The notes under the pieces are model-generated. The model ran no database searches and was not told the origin of the DNA. It saw only the letters and a list, made by a program, of their open reading frames with translations. A stretch of 64,000 nucleotides of DNA, taken from NCBI GenBank assembly GCA_021770615.1, contig JAETQR010000011.1, positions 1 through 64,000 on the forward strand, written 5' to 3'. The translations under genes were made by a program, and so were the position numbers. Below, piece by piece: positions 27,991-36,067 of the stretch; positions within the stretch are counted from its first letter, which is position 1, and the number at the start of each line of letters is the position of its first letter. The DNA comes from Lachnospiraceae bacterium. Lineage in GTDB: Bacteria > Bacillota_A > Clostridia > Lachnospirales > Lachnospiraceae.

Positions 27991-28929
27991 TTGCCGGATA
28001 TTCAACCCCATCCAAAAGAACTAAAGGAAACTCTGCCGCACGGCACATTGGAGCTCGCCTATTCGATCCATCATACAGATGCACAAGATCCTCTTATTTT
28101 ATACCAGCACTGGCATGAAGAGTGTGAATTTCTCGTCATTGAAAAGGGGCATACAGATTTTCAGACCGGTTCGGAACATTTTAGTCTCTCGGCAGGAGAC
28201 GCCGTCTTTATACCTCCTTACTGCCTTCACAAGGCCATATCCGACACCTGCTGCAGTTTTTATGCCATTGTGTTCCATCCATCCTTTTTAGTTGAGGATT
28301 CTTCCTCTTATCTGTACCGCCAATATATAGGCCCTATCTATCAAAGTTCTCTTGCAAGTGCATATGTATTTCACGGGAATGACAGAGCGCCCTTTTCATG
28401 GGAAAAAGAGGTTTCCTCATCCATTCTGAAACTATGCCGGTCTTACATGGATGATCCCTATGCTTCACCGCTCATCATAAAAGCAGAGCTTCTCATATGC
28501 TGGCAGAATTTTTTCCACCATATACTTTACAGGGAAAAAACAAAGGAAGATTCCCGCATCTCAGAGACGATCCGCTTTCTGCGCCTTCATTTCCATGAGG
28601 AGATCTCTGTCACCCGCCTGGCAAAACAGGCAGGATTAAGTGAAGGACAGCTTTCCCGGCTGTTTAAGCAGCAAACAGGACTTTCGATGATCGCATATCT
28701 GAACCGGATCCGCCTGACCTGTGCCTGCCAGCTTTTGACAGAAGGGGACAACAGCATCAGTGATATTGCATTTTCGTGCGGTTTTCGCAATCTCAGTAAC
28801 TTTAACCGCTTGTTCAGAAAAAACCTTCACTGCTCACCACTCATATACCGCAGACAGAAAGACAATTTTAAAAACAGCTCACAAAGTCCGTTCCAGTCAA
28901 CGGAAGTAAATCAAAAATTATATTTATAG
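27991..28929 (+). CDS. AraC-family transcriptional regulator
   Basis: A 312-residue regulator. The N-terminal cupin-like sensing domain (about 15-120: HWHEECEFLVIEKG, then LSAGDAVFIPPYCLHKA) is followed by the C-terminal double helix-turn-helix (about 195-295: SVTRLAKQAGLSEGQLSRLFKQ and SISDIAFSCGFRNLSNFNRLFRK). The start is TTG at 27991 directly after AAGAAGGAGGGATCCCG, a strong site that decides for the weak codon. It points away from the GH31 gene; by analogy with similar pairs it probably senses a sugar and activates that gene. Confidence 0.92.
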   Translation: MPDIQPHPKELKETLPHGTLELAYSIHHTDAQDPLILYQHWHEECEFLVIEKGHTDFQTGSEHFSLSAGDAVFIPPYCLHKAISDTCCSFYAIVFHPSFLVEDSSSYLYRQYIGPIYQSSLASAYVFHGNDRAPFSWEKEVSSSILKLCRSYMDDPYASPLIIKAELLICWQNFFHHILYREKTKEDSRISETIRFLRLHFHEEISVTRLAKQAGLSEGQLSRLFKQQTGLSMIAYLNRIRLTCACQLLTEGDNSISDIAFSCGFRNLSNFNRLFRKNLHCSPLIYRRQKDNFKNSSQSPFQSTEVNQKLYL

Positions 28930-28957
28930 AAAACACATCCATTTTTTCCACCTTATA

Positions 28958-30004
28958 CTATGCCCTGATATATCGTGTTGCCCTCGACGAGCCAATTCGC
29001 TTTATCGTGCCGCTTTTTACCATAGCACCAAGGACAGCTTCAACGGTGGTCGGGCTTACATCGGGAAGGATCTTACATATCTCCGCTTTGGAAATCGGCG
29101 TCAGACTATTTAATATCGCAGCCTCAATACGGGCTTTCTTTGTAATCTTTTTCCCGTGAACGACAGCAAAACGCTTATCAAGTTCTTTATAGCACATATA
29201 AAGCGTAGATAAAAAGTTTTCAATAAACGGGAAATAACTGTTTTCACCAGATTCCCAACCGTCCGAAGATTGACGGAGAGATTCGTAATAACAGGCTTTG
29301 TAGTTATTGATCTGTTCTTCAAAGGACACATATTTTCCTGCATCAAATCCATTTTTATATAAGAGCAGTAGAGAAAGCAGGCGTGACATTCTGCCGTTGC
29401 CGTCCCGGAATGGATGTATGCAGAGAAAATCCAAAATAACACAGGGAATCAGCAAAAGCTGATTGATACTTGCATCGCTGCGTGCCTCCATATAAGCAAG
29501 CTCTAATTGTTCCATTGCCTTTGGCGTTTCGTTTGCGGGAGTAGGACGAAAACGAACCCGTCTGTTGCCGTCAGCGTCTATCTCTAAAATCACATTGTCG
29601 TCAGTTTTATACTGGCCGCCATATTCATACCCGGCAAAGGACATCATCATTTCGTGTAAACGCAGAATATCACGCTCTCTGAAATCAATATGTTCAAAAC
29701 CTAAATGGATTTCATTTAATGCGTCCCTGTAACCTGCGATCTCCGCCTCGTTATGATTAAGAGGGGCGCTATTTTGATTTACAATGGCAGCGATACGCTC
29801 GTCACTTGTGACAATTCCCTCAATAGCGTTGGAACTCTTAATCGATTGTATCTTTGCGACAACTTCAAGTTCAGTAAAAATCTGCGTGTATTCGTCTTTT
29901 CGTACACCTGCCATCGTCTTAAGAGCAGATATGTTTGCCGTTAAATTCACAAAATTAGCAGGCAGCAAGCCATTGTTCAAAAAAGAATAATCAAATTTCC
30001 TCAT
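28958..30004 (-). CDS. class II Fic family protein
   Basis: Probably an AMP-transferring enzyme (or related nucleotidyl modifier) acting on protein targets. The Fic motif HPFRDGNGRMSR lies at 197-208 with the catalytic His197. The inhibitory motif S-x-x-x-E-G is at 58-63 (SNAIEG), N-terminal to the Fic core, which defines class II (self-inhibited) proteins. A winged-helix-like segment forms the C-terminus (residues about 285-348, KKARIEAAILNSLTPISKAEICKIL). ATG at 30004 has AAAGGATGG upstream; the ATG at 30025 precedes that site. Its promoter region is built of palindromes (30017-30105), suggesting self-regulation. Neighbours suggest an accessory patch. Confidence 0.9.
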   Translation of the reverse strand: MRKFDYSFLNNGLLPANFVNLTANISALKTMAGVRKDEYTQIFTELEVVAKIQSIKSSNAIEGIVTSDERIAAIVNQNSAPLNHNEAEIAGYRDALNEIHLGFEHIDFRERDILRLHEMMMSFAGYEYGGQYKTDDNVILEIDADGNRRVRFRPTPANETPKAMEQLELAYMEARSDASINQLLLIPCVILDFLCIHPFRDGNGRMSRLLSLLLLYKNGFDAGKYVSFEEQINNYKACYYESLRQSSDGWESGENSYFPFIENFLSTLYMCYKELDKRFAVVHGKKITKKARIEAAILNSLTPISKAEICKILPDVSPTTVEAVLGAMVKSGTIKRIGSSRATRYIRA

Positions 30005-30016
30005 ATAGTTCCATCC

Positions 30017-30105
30017 TTTCTGCATATAATAATACCATATTATATGCAGAAAAGCAAATTGCCAGGCAGGTTTTCTGCATATAAATCATCATAATAATAT
30101 GCAGA
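30017..30105. repeat. two palindromes with TCTGCATAT core upstream of fic (operator-like)
   Basis: Palindrome 1: TTTCTGCATATAATA (30017-30031), six bases, then its exact complement TATTATATGCAGAAA (30038-30052). Palindrome 2: TCTGCATAT (30074-30082), 14 bases, ATATGCAGA (30097-30105). The first covers the -10 box and spacer of the fic promoter, so a bound protein would block transcription. Confidence 0.85.
30029..30057 (-). promoter_or_regulatory. promoter of fic
   Basis: TTGCTT (minus strand, 30052-30057), 17 bp, TATTAT (30029-30034). It is embedded in palindrome 1 and gives a leader of roughly 20 nt. Confidence 0.6.
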
Positions 30106-30160
30106 TATTATATCCTATAATTCAGAAAAACGATACAACTTGGAATTTATTATTTTCTTC

Positions 30161-30244
30161 TTACTGGAATCCATAGTTCACAGAATAGACCGTTTCTTCC
30201 TTTTTCAAAATATATTTCATAGTCGGTTTCTGCTTCTGACTCAT
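30161..30244 (-). CDS. 27-residue ORF, possible TnpW-type remnant
   Basis: A 27-codon frame starting at ATG 30244, preceded at good distance by AACAGGAGGAAAAAGT. The product is short and basic (MSQKQKPTMKYILKKE, then TVYSVNYGFQ and stop). The K-P-T-M-x-Y-x-L and T-x-Y-x-V pattern recalls the N-terminal part of the small transposon-encoded TnpW proteins of gut Clostridia, which are about twice as long. It may be a truncated relic or a real small protein. The strong ribosome-binding site is the main support. Confidence 0.4.
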   Translation of the reverse strand: MSQKQKPTMKYILKKEETVYSVNYGFQ

Positions 30245-30405
30245 ACTTTTTCCTCCTGTTAAAGTATATTATAGGAGCAATTTGAGATGATTGCATTTCT
30301 CAGCTTGCGAAGATTTGTCAGGTCATAAAATTCCGGTTCGTATCGCTAATAGGATACCACAAGCACATTCATATTTCTATTACATTTTCTGGCGGACTGC
30401 ATTTT

Positions 30406-30432
30406 TGTCGAATTTCTTTCTATTCTGTCGAA
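30406..30432 (+). promoter_or_regulatory. two tandem Spo0A-type boxes
   Basis: TGTCGAA occurs exactly at 30406-30412 and 30426-30432, 20 bp apart and in the same orientation, the shared word being TGTCGAATT. TGTCGAA is the core of the Spo0A binding site. They lie about 60-85 bp upstream of the putative -35 of the secreted-protein/lipoprotein operon. The rest of 30245-30548 is AT-rich with no other gene visible. Confidence 0.6.
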
Positions 30433-30490
30433 TTATGTCATTTTTTATCAGAACTTGCGATATTTTGTTTAAAAACTTTCATTTTTCCTC

Positions 30491-30520
30491 TTGAATAAAA
30501 ATTTTAATATGTCATACTTA
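30491..30520 (+). promoter_or_regulatory. probable promoter of the small secreted protein-lipoprotein pair
   Basis: TTGAAT (30491-30496) with CATACT at 30513-30518 (16-bp spacer) or TACTTA at 30515-30520 (18 bp). The -10 assignment is uncertain. Confidence 0.45.
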
Positions 30521-30548
30521 AGAAAAACAATTAATGGAGGTAACCACA

Positions 30549-30869
30549 ATGCGAAAAAAAATACTAACAGCAACTTTAATACTGGCAACTATGGTATTAC
30601 CGCTCTTACCGGATAAGCACGCAGAAGCGGCAAAGAGTTATTATGAAGGATTTAAGATATGTTTCATTCCAAACAACAATAACATTTATCTTCGGGGAAA
30701 ATTTACATCTACTCCAACAACAAGATTCCATGCCCATTTTTTTGCGACAATAGATGGACAAACCGATTATACACATAAAATCTGTAGTGGATATACCACA
30801 TACTACATAGACAGCAGAATCTTTTCATTGTATCAGTCCTTTAATGCAAGCGGATATACAACCAAATAA
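30549..30869 (+). CDS. small secreted protein of unknown function
   Basis: A 106-residue protein from ATG 30549 after ATGGAGGTAACCACA. The first 28 residues form a signal peptide (MRKKILTATLILATMVLPLL, Ala-rich cleavage region near HAEAA). The mature part of about 75 residues is rich in Tyr, Thr, Phe and Asn (SYYEGFKICFIPNNNN, YLRGKFTSTPTTRF, YTTYYIDSRIF), holds two Cys, and could form a small beta fold. I do not recognise a family. It is read 15 bp ahead of a lipoprotein gene, and the pair lies downstream of two Spo0A-type boxes. Confidence 0.75.
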   Translation: MRKKILTATLILATMVLPLLPDKHAEAAKSYYEGFKICFIPNNNNIYLRGKFTSTPTTRFHAHFFATIDGQTDYTHKICSGYTTYYIDSRIFSLYQSFNASGYTTK

Positions 30870-30884
30870 TCCGGAGGTCGCCCA

Positions 30885-32015
30885 ATGAAAAAAGTATACA
30901 CAATCATCCTGCTTTCTCTCCTCCTACTGACCGGATGTGGAAAAAAAGAGGCTTCCTCTCCCGTGGCGCAGACAAAGACACTCATACCGCCGGCCGTTAC
31001 AAACATTCCTTTGCTCGAAGAAGACCTCTATTTACCACAGGAGAAAAGCAGTGATAAAAAACTGGTATTCCGGGCAGATGTAACACAGGATGATGAGATC
31101 ACATTTTTGTATCAATACCAAAAGGGAAAGAAATCAAAATTTGAACTTGCAACACTGCAGCCGGACGATACATGGAAAGTGAGTACGCCGAAATGGGAAC
31201 AGGCTCTTTTAGAAAAGACAACCTCTCCGTTATCCGCATTTGATGTCTATTCCGATGGCAGCTACCTCGCCATGATCCAGCCGGAAGACGACCTTCCGTC
31301 TTTTTACTATCTTACGCCTGACGAAAATGTAACGAAATGGGAGCTTCCCCACGGGATTCTGGAATGGACAGATGAAATCCATGAAATGGCAGATGGTATT
31401 CTTTTAACAGAAAAAAATCAGATCGTACTAACTACATATAAAACAGAGATAGACGAACAAACAGGAAAGCCGGCAGAAGGTATGGGACCTGATATGGGGC
31501 ATATGATCGTATACGATCCCTATACGAAAAAACTCATTTCAAAACGTGATTATGTAGGTATGGCAGAAAACATTTTTATCATCGGAGATCATGTCTTTCG
31601 TTCAGGAGACAATGAAGTCCAGGTGTACCCGCTAAATGGAGGGGGAATCCAGAGCGTTTATACGGACAAAGAACTCCAACGGGTCAAGAACAGAAAGGAT
31701 ATCCAGCAAAGTCTGTGTACCTATGCAGGCGGAAAATATGCCTACTGGTATACCCATCTGGGAATTTACCGTCTCGATGTATCATTGACAGACAATGCGG
31801 AAAATCCGGTAGAAAAGATTATTTCTCCCGACTATTTTCCAAAAACGGACAAGAAGTATTTCGGGATAAATACGATGATCTGCAAGGAAGATGGCAAAAC
31901 AACAACGATTTATGTAAGGGGGGTTCCTTATGATTTAAAAACAAATGATGAGGAATATTTTACTGTCGACGCATCGGAGCAGATTTTCACAAGGTATGTT
32001 TTTCAGGAGCCGTAA
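30885..32015 (+). CDS. lipoprotein of unknown function
   Basis: A 376-residue lipoprotein. The signal peptide MKKVYTIILLSLLLLTGCG ends in an LTGC lipobox, so Cys18 would be lipid-modified and the protein held on the outer face of the membrane. The mature part has repeated short strands and turns (for example VFRADVTQDDEITFLYQY, YSDGSYLAMIQPED, YVGMAENIFIIGDHVF), which suggests a beta-propeller-like fold, but no family is recognised. ATG at 30885 follows CGGAGGTCGCCCA. It is probably co-transcribed with the small secreted protein 15 bp upstream. Confidence 0.82.
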   Translation: MKKVYTIILLSLLLLTGCGKKEASSPVAQTKTLIPPAVTNIPLLEEDLYLPQEKSSDKKLVFRADVTQDDEITFLYQYQKGKKSKFELATLQPDDTWKVSTPKWEQALLEKTTSPLSAFDVYSDGSYLAMIQPEDDLPSFYYLTPDENVTKWELPHGILEWTDEIHEMADGILLTEKNQIVLTTYKTEIDEQTGKPAEGMGPDMGHMIVYDPYTKKLISKRDYVGMAENIFIIGDHVFRSGDNEVQVYPLNGGGIQSVYTDKELQRVKNRKDIQQSLCTYAGGKYAYWYTHLGIYRLDVSLTDNAENPVEKIISPDYFPKTDKKYFGINTMICKEDGKTTTIYVRGVPYDLKTNDEEYFTVDASEQIFTRYVFQEP

Positions 32016-32017
32016 CC

Positions 32018-32191
32018 GCAACGAGCCTTCCGTGATTCCTCGGCACCTTCGTGCCTCGTCATCCCGGGCTCTCGCCCTATAAAAAGGCCCGACTGAAAAG
32101 CGCGGGCCCCTCTGTCCCACACGATAAGCAACGAGCCGTGCGATTCCTCGGCACTTTCGTGCCTCGTCATCTCGGGCTCTCGCCCTATAAA
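32018..32191. repeat. two copies of a ~65-bp REP-like palindromic repeat
   Basis: GCAACGAGCC followed by ATTCCTCGGCACYTTCGTGCC, TCGTCATCYCGGGCTCTCGCCC and TATAAA occurs at 32018-32083 and 32128-32191. Each copy contains two small hairpins (GGCAC-YTTC-GTGCC and GGGC-TCTC-GCCC). Between them lies another hairpin (GGCCCG/CGGGCC). Such intergenic palindromic units are typical of repeated extragenic elements. Confidence 0.75.
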
Positions 32192-32265
32192 CCCAAAAAA
32201 GCAGGAATAATTATGCAAGCATAATATCCCTGCTTTCTTGGGTTTGCACGGCTCGTTGCTTATCG
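32122..32265. repeat. large nested inverted repeat over the purL stop codon
   Basis: A perfect 20-bp inverted repeat (32122-32141 with 32246-32265) encloses the second REP-like copy and an inner stem of 16 bp with one mismatch (AACCCAAAAAAGCAGG with CCTGCTTTCTTGGGTT), topped by ATTATGC-AA-GCATAAT. The right arm includes the last two codons and the stop of purL. The inner stem probably works as terminator for the converging lipoprotein and purL genes. Confidence 0.75.
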
Positions 32266-35200
32266 GAAGTATTCGACACCGCTTTCGAAGATCAGTTGGT
32301 TCTGTTCTCCGGTTATATTGACTGCCACACCGGCGCCACGGCGCTCTGAGTGGGCCATTTTTCCTAAAACATGTCCATCCGGGCTTGTGATGCCCTCGAT
32401 GGCACGGTAAGAACCGTTTGGATTAAAGTCTTCGTCCATCGTCGGATTTCCATTTACATCGACATACTGTGTCGCCACCTGGCCGTTTGCAAATAATTTG
32501 TCGAGCCATTCTCTACCAGCGACAAATCGTCCTTCTCCATGAGAGGCAGGTATCGAATACACACCGCCAAGCTTTGCTTTCTGAAGCCACGGAGATTTAT
32601 TGGTCACGACTTTTGTATAGACGGACTTACTAATATGACGGCCAATGCTGTTTGTCGTAAGAGTTGGTGAATCCTCCTTCTGCGTCCGGATCTCACCATA
32701 TGGCAGGAGACCTAATTTGATCAGCGCCTGGAATCCATTACAGATGCCGAGTGCCAATCCGTCCCTCTTATTCAGAAGGTCATGCACCGCTTCTTTGATG
32801 CGCTCGTTCCGAAATACGGAAGTGATAAATTTGGCAGAACCATCCGGCTCATCCCCGGCACTAAATCCACCGGAGAACATCAGGATCTGTGACTCCTGGA
32901 TCGCCTTCTCAAACGCATCTACACTATCTTTGATATTCTGTTCCGTCATATTTTTAAACACGATGCTCTCTGTATCTGCCCCTGCCGCCCGGAATGCCCG
33001 CATCGTATCATACTCACAGTTCGTCCCCGGGAATACCGGGATAAATACTTTTGGTCTTGCCACTTTATGGCTGCACACATAAATATCTTTTGTATCGTAA
33101 AGCCCTGTATCGATTGTTTCCTTCATGACGCCCGAACGGGTCGGGAACACTTTTTCCAGCGTGTCTGTCCATGCAGTAATGGCTTCCTCCATGGAAATGC
33201 TTTCATCGGCATAGGTAAAGGCCGCATCCGGTACTACTTTTCCAATCAACTCATACGTGAGCCCAAGAGCCTTCACCTGATCCAGATCGGATGAAGCCAT
33301 CTCAACCACAATATCACCATATGCCGGTCGGAAATAATCTTTCCATGGTCGGGAAGTATCAAATTCCACGCCAAGTTTATTTCCAAACGCCATTTTAGCT
33401 ACCGCCTCGGCGATGCCCTTTCCGGAAAGGGCATAAGCTGACTTCACGACACCTTCACGCATAAGTTTTGTGATTCCGGAATACAACTGCATGATAAATC
33501 TGAAATCCGGAAGATCGTACTCATCTTTCTTAATTCCAAATTTAACAAGAAGATTTCCCGCCTCTTTTAGCTCCGGTGTCACTACATCCGAAAGTTTTGC
33601 CACATCCACCGCAAAGGAACAAAGGGTCGGCGGAACATCGATATCATTAAACGTACCGGACATACTGTCTTTTCCACCGATCGATGGAAGTCCCAGTTTC
33701 ATCTGGGCATCATAAGCACCGAGCAGGGCGGCCATCGGCTCTCCCCACCGTGTGCTGTCCTCGGTCATTCGCTTAAAGTACTCTTGGAACGTAAAACGGA
33801 TCTTCGTAAAATCACCACCAGCAGCCACAATCTTTGCCACCGAGGTAAGAACAGCATATTCAGCGCCGTGATATGGACTCCAGCTCATCAGATAGGGATC
33901 CATACCGTAGCTCATCATTGTTACCGTATCACATGCCCCGTCCAGAACCGGCAGTTTCGCGATCATCGTCTGGGTCGGGGTAAGCTGGTACTTACCACCG
34001 TAAGGCATATCTACTGTGCAGGCTCCGATGGAACTATCAAACATCTCCACCAGACCTTTTTTGGAACATACATTTAAGTCGCCCAGAGTCTGTAAAAAGG
34101 TCTGACGGAAATCATCGCATACTTTCGTCTTCTCCAAATAATTATCGACCTTTTCCGGCATCTCCACAACGACATCCGTCTCCTGATGGGCGCCGTTTGT
34201 ATCCAGAAATGCCCGGGAAATATTGACGATTTCCTTTCCTCTCCATTTGAGGATCAGACGGGGCTCTTTTGTCACAACGGCTACCGGGACTGCCTCTAAA
34301 TTCTCCTCCTCCGCATAGGCAAGCATCTGATCGGCATCCTTCGGATCGACGACAATCGCCATACGCTCCTGGGATTCAGAGATCGCAAGCTCGGTACCAT
34401 CAAGGCCGGCGTATTTTTTAGGAACTTTATCAAGGTCTACCGTGAGCCCGTCAGCAAGCTCTCCGATCGCCACCGACACACCGCCGGCGCCAAAATCATT
34501 ACATTTCTTGATCAGACGGCTCACTTCTTCACGGCGGAATAGTCTCTGTATCTTACGCTCCGTCGGCGCATTTCCCTTCTGAACCTCCGCACCGCATGTA
34601 TCGATCGACTCTGTATTATGGGCCTTGGAAGAACCAGTAGCCCCTCCGCATCCATCACGCCCGGTACGCCCGCCGAGAAGGATGATGACGTCGTCCGGAT
34701 CGGAATTCTCGCGGATCACATTTTTACGCGGTGCTGCCCCCATCACCGCACCAATCTCCAGACGCTTTGCCACATAACCCGGATGATAAATTTCATCGAC
34801 AAGGCCGGTCGCAAGCCCGATCTGGTTTCCATAAGAACTGTATCCACTGGCCGCTCCTGTCACGATCTTTCTCTGCGCCAGTTTTCCCTCCATCGTCTCT
34901 TTCAACGATTTCGTCGGGTCTGCCGCTCCGGTCACACGCATCGCCTGATACACATATCCACGTCCCGACAGCGGATCCCGGATCGCGCCACCGAGACAGG
35001 TCGCTGCACCACCAAACGGCTCGATCTCCGTCGGATGGTTATGCGTCTCATTTTTAAAGAACACAAGCCACTCTTCTTCCACCGGACCTCTTCCGTCGTC
35101 ATGATCGATCTCTACCGGAACGACGATCGAACAGGCATTGATCTCATCTGAAACTTCCATATCCTCCAGCTTCCCGTCAGCCCGGAGCTTTTTCATCGCC

Positions 35201-36042
35201 ATCAGCGCGATATCCATCAGGGATACGAATTTATCATCTCTTCCTTTATAGATGACATCATGGTCATGTTTATACCGCTCAAATGCTTCCCTGACCGGTT
35301 TGGTATAGTCTCCCTCCTCAAAGCGGATATTCTTAAGTTCTGTGAGGAATGTCGTATGGCGGCAGTGATCGGACCAGTACGTATCAAGTACACGGATCTC
35401 CGTCATGCTCGGGTCTCTGTTCTCCTCACCTCTGAAATAATTCTGTATATGGAGAAAATCTTTGAACGTCATAGCAAGGCCGAGCGAATCATACAACTTT
35501 TTCAACTCCGTCTCCGGCATATCCTTGAAACCATCAAAGATAATCACATCTGCCGGCTCTTCAAACTCCGTAACAAGTGTGTCCGGTACCGTCTCATCCG
35601 TCTCCCTTGAATCAACCGGGTTGATGCAGTATTCTTTAATCCTTGCAAAATCTTCCTCATTGAGCTTCCCACTGAGGACATATGTCGTCGCCGAGCGGAT
35701 CACCGGCTCTTCACTCTCATTCAGAAGCTTGACGCACTGCTCTGCGGAATCTGCCCTCTGGTCAAACTGTCCCGGAAGATATTCTACTGAAAATACTTTG
35801 TCACCGTCTTTTTTCTCAAATCCGCCCTCATACACATGATCCACCGGCGGCTCTGAAAATACTGTATCAAGTGCCTTTTTATAAGTATTTTCCCCGATTC
35901 CCTCCACATCATAGCGAATCAGTACTCTCACCTGCTCCAGTTCACGGATGCCAAGGTACTCCCTGACCTCCTTTTTCAGATCTTTTGCCGCAACCGCATA
36001 ATCCTCTTTTTTTTCTACATAAATCCGCTTAACCTCTGCCAT
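32260..36042 (-). CDS. purL: phosphoribosylformylglycinamidine synthase (single-chain PurL with glutaminase domain)
   Basis: It converts FGAR plus glutamine and ATP to FGAM in purine synthesis. The 1260-residue chain joins a PurS-like N-terminus, two PurL AIRS-type halves (DTYWSDHCRHTTF and FKNETHNHPTEIEPFGGAAT in the first, GGKDSMSGTFND in the second) and a C-terminal class I glutamine amidotransferase (VFPGTNCEYD, GGFSAGDE, catalytic Cys in LGICNGFQ). This long form is usual in Clostridia. ATG at 36042 follows AGGAGAGACAGGC. It is read 25 bp after a membrane foldase-like gene. Its stop codon lies inside an inverted repeat. Confidence 0.96.
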   Translation of the reverse strand: MAEVKRIYVEKKEDYAVAAKDLKKEVREYLGIRELEQVRVLIRYDVEGIGENTYKKALDTVFSEPPVDHVYEGGFEKKDGDKVFSVEYLPGQFDQRADSAEQCVKLLNESEEPVIRSATTYVLSGKLNEEDFARIKEYCINPVDSRETDETVPDTLVTEFEEPADVIIFDGFKDMPETELKKLYDSLGLAMTFKDFLHIQNYFRGEENRDPSMTEIRVLDTYWSDHCRHTTFLTELKNIRFEEGDYTKPVREAFERYKHDHDVIYKGRDDKFVSLMDIALMAMKKLRADGKLEDMEVSDEINACSIVVPVEIDHDDGRGPVEEEWLVFFKNETHNHPTEIEPFGGAATCLGGAIRDPLSGRGYVYQAMRVTGAADPTKSLKETMEGKLAQRKIVTGAASGYSSYGNQIGLATGLVDEIYHPGYVAKRLEIGAVMGAAPRKNVIRENSDPDDVIILLGGRTGRDGCGGATGSSKAHNTESIDTCGAEVQKGNAPTERKIQRLFRREEVSRLIKKCNDFGAGGVSVAIGELADGLTVDLDKVPKKYAGLDGTELAISESQERMAIVVDPKDADQMLAYAEEENLEAVPVAVVTKEPRLILKWRGKEIVNISRAFLDTNGAHQETDVVVEMPEKVDNYLEKTKVCDDFRQTFLQTLGDLNVCSKKGLVEMFDSSIGACTVDMPYGGKYQLTPTQTMIAKLPVLDGACDTVTMMSYGMDPYLMSWSPYHGAEYAVLTSVAKIVAAGGDFTKIRFTFQEYFKRMTEDSTRWGEPMAALLGAYDAQMKLGLPSIGGKDSMSGTFNDIDVPPTLCSFAVDVAKLSDVVTPELKEAGNLLVKFGIKKDEYDLPDFRFIMQLYSGITKLMREGVVKSAYALSGKGIAEAVAKMAFGNKLGVEFDTSRPWKDYFRPAYGDIVVEMASSDLDQVKALGLTYELIGKVVPDAAFTYADESISMEEAITAWTDTLEKVFPTRSGVMKETIDTGLYDTKDIYVCSHKVARPKVFIPVFPGTNCEYDTMRAFRAAGADTESIVFKNMTEQNIKDSVDAFEKAIQESQILMFSGGFSAGDEPDGSAKFITSVFRNERIKEAVHDLLNKRDGLALGICNGFQALIKLGLLPYGEIRTQKEDSPTLTTNSIGRHISKSVYTKVVTNKSPWLQKAKLGGVYSIPASHGEGRFVAGREWLDKLFANGQVATQYVDVNGNPTMDEDFNPNGSYRAIEGITSPDGHVLGKMAHSERRGAGVAVNITGEQNQLIFESGVEYFR

Positions 36043-36067
36043 GCCTGTCTCTCCTATCTTATCCTGC

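Noticed and set aside
32018..32218. Small minus-strand frames with Arg/Glu-rich products in the repeat region
   Set aside because: They are translations of the palindromic repeat units and have no start signals.
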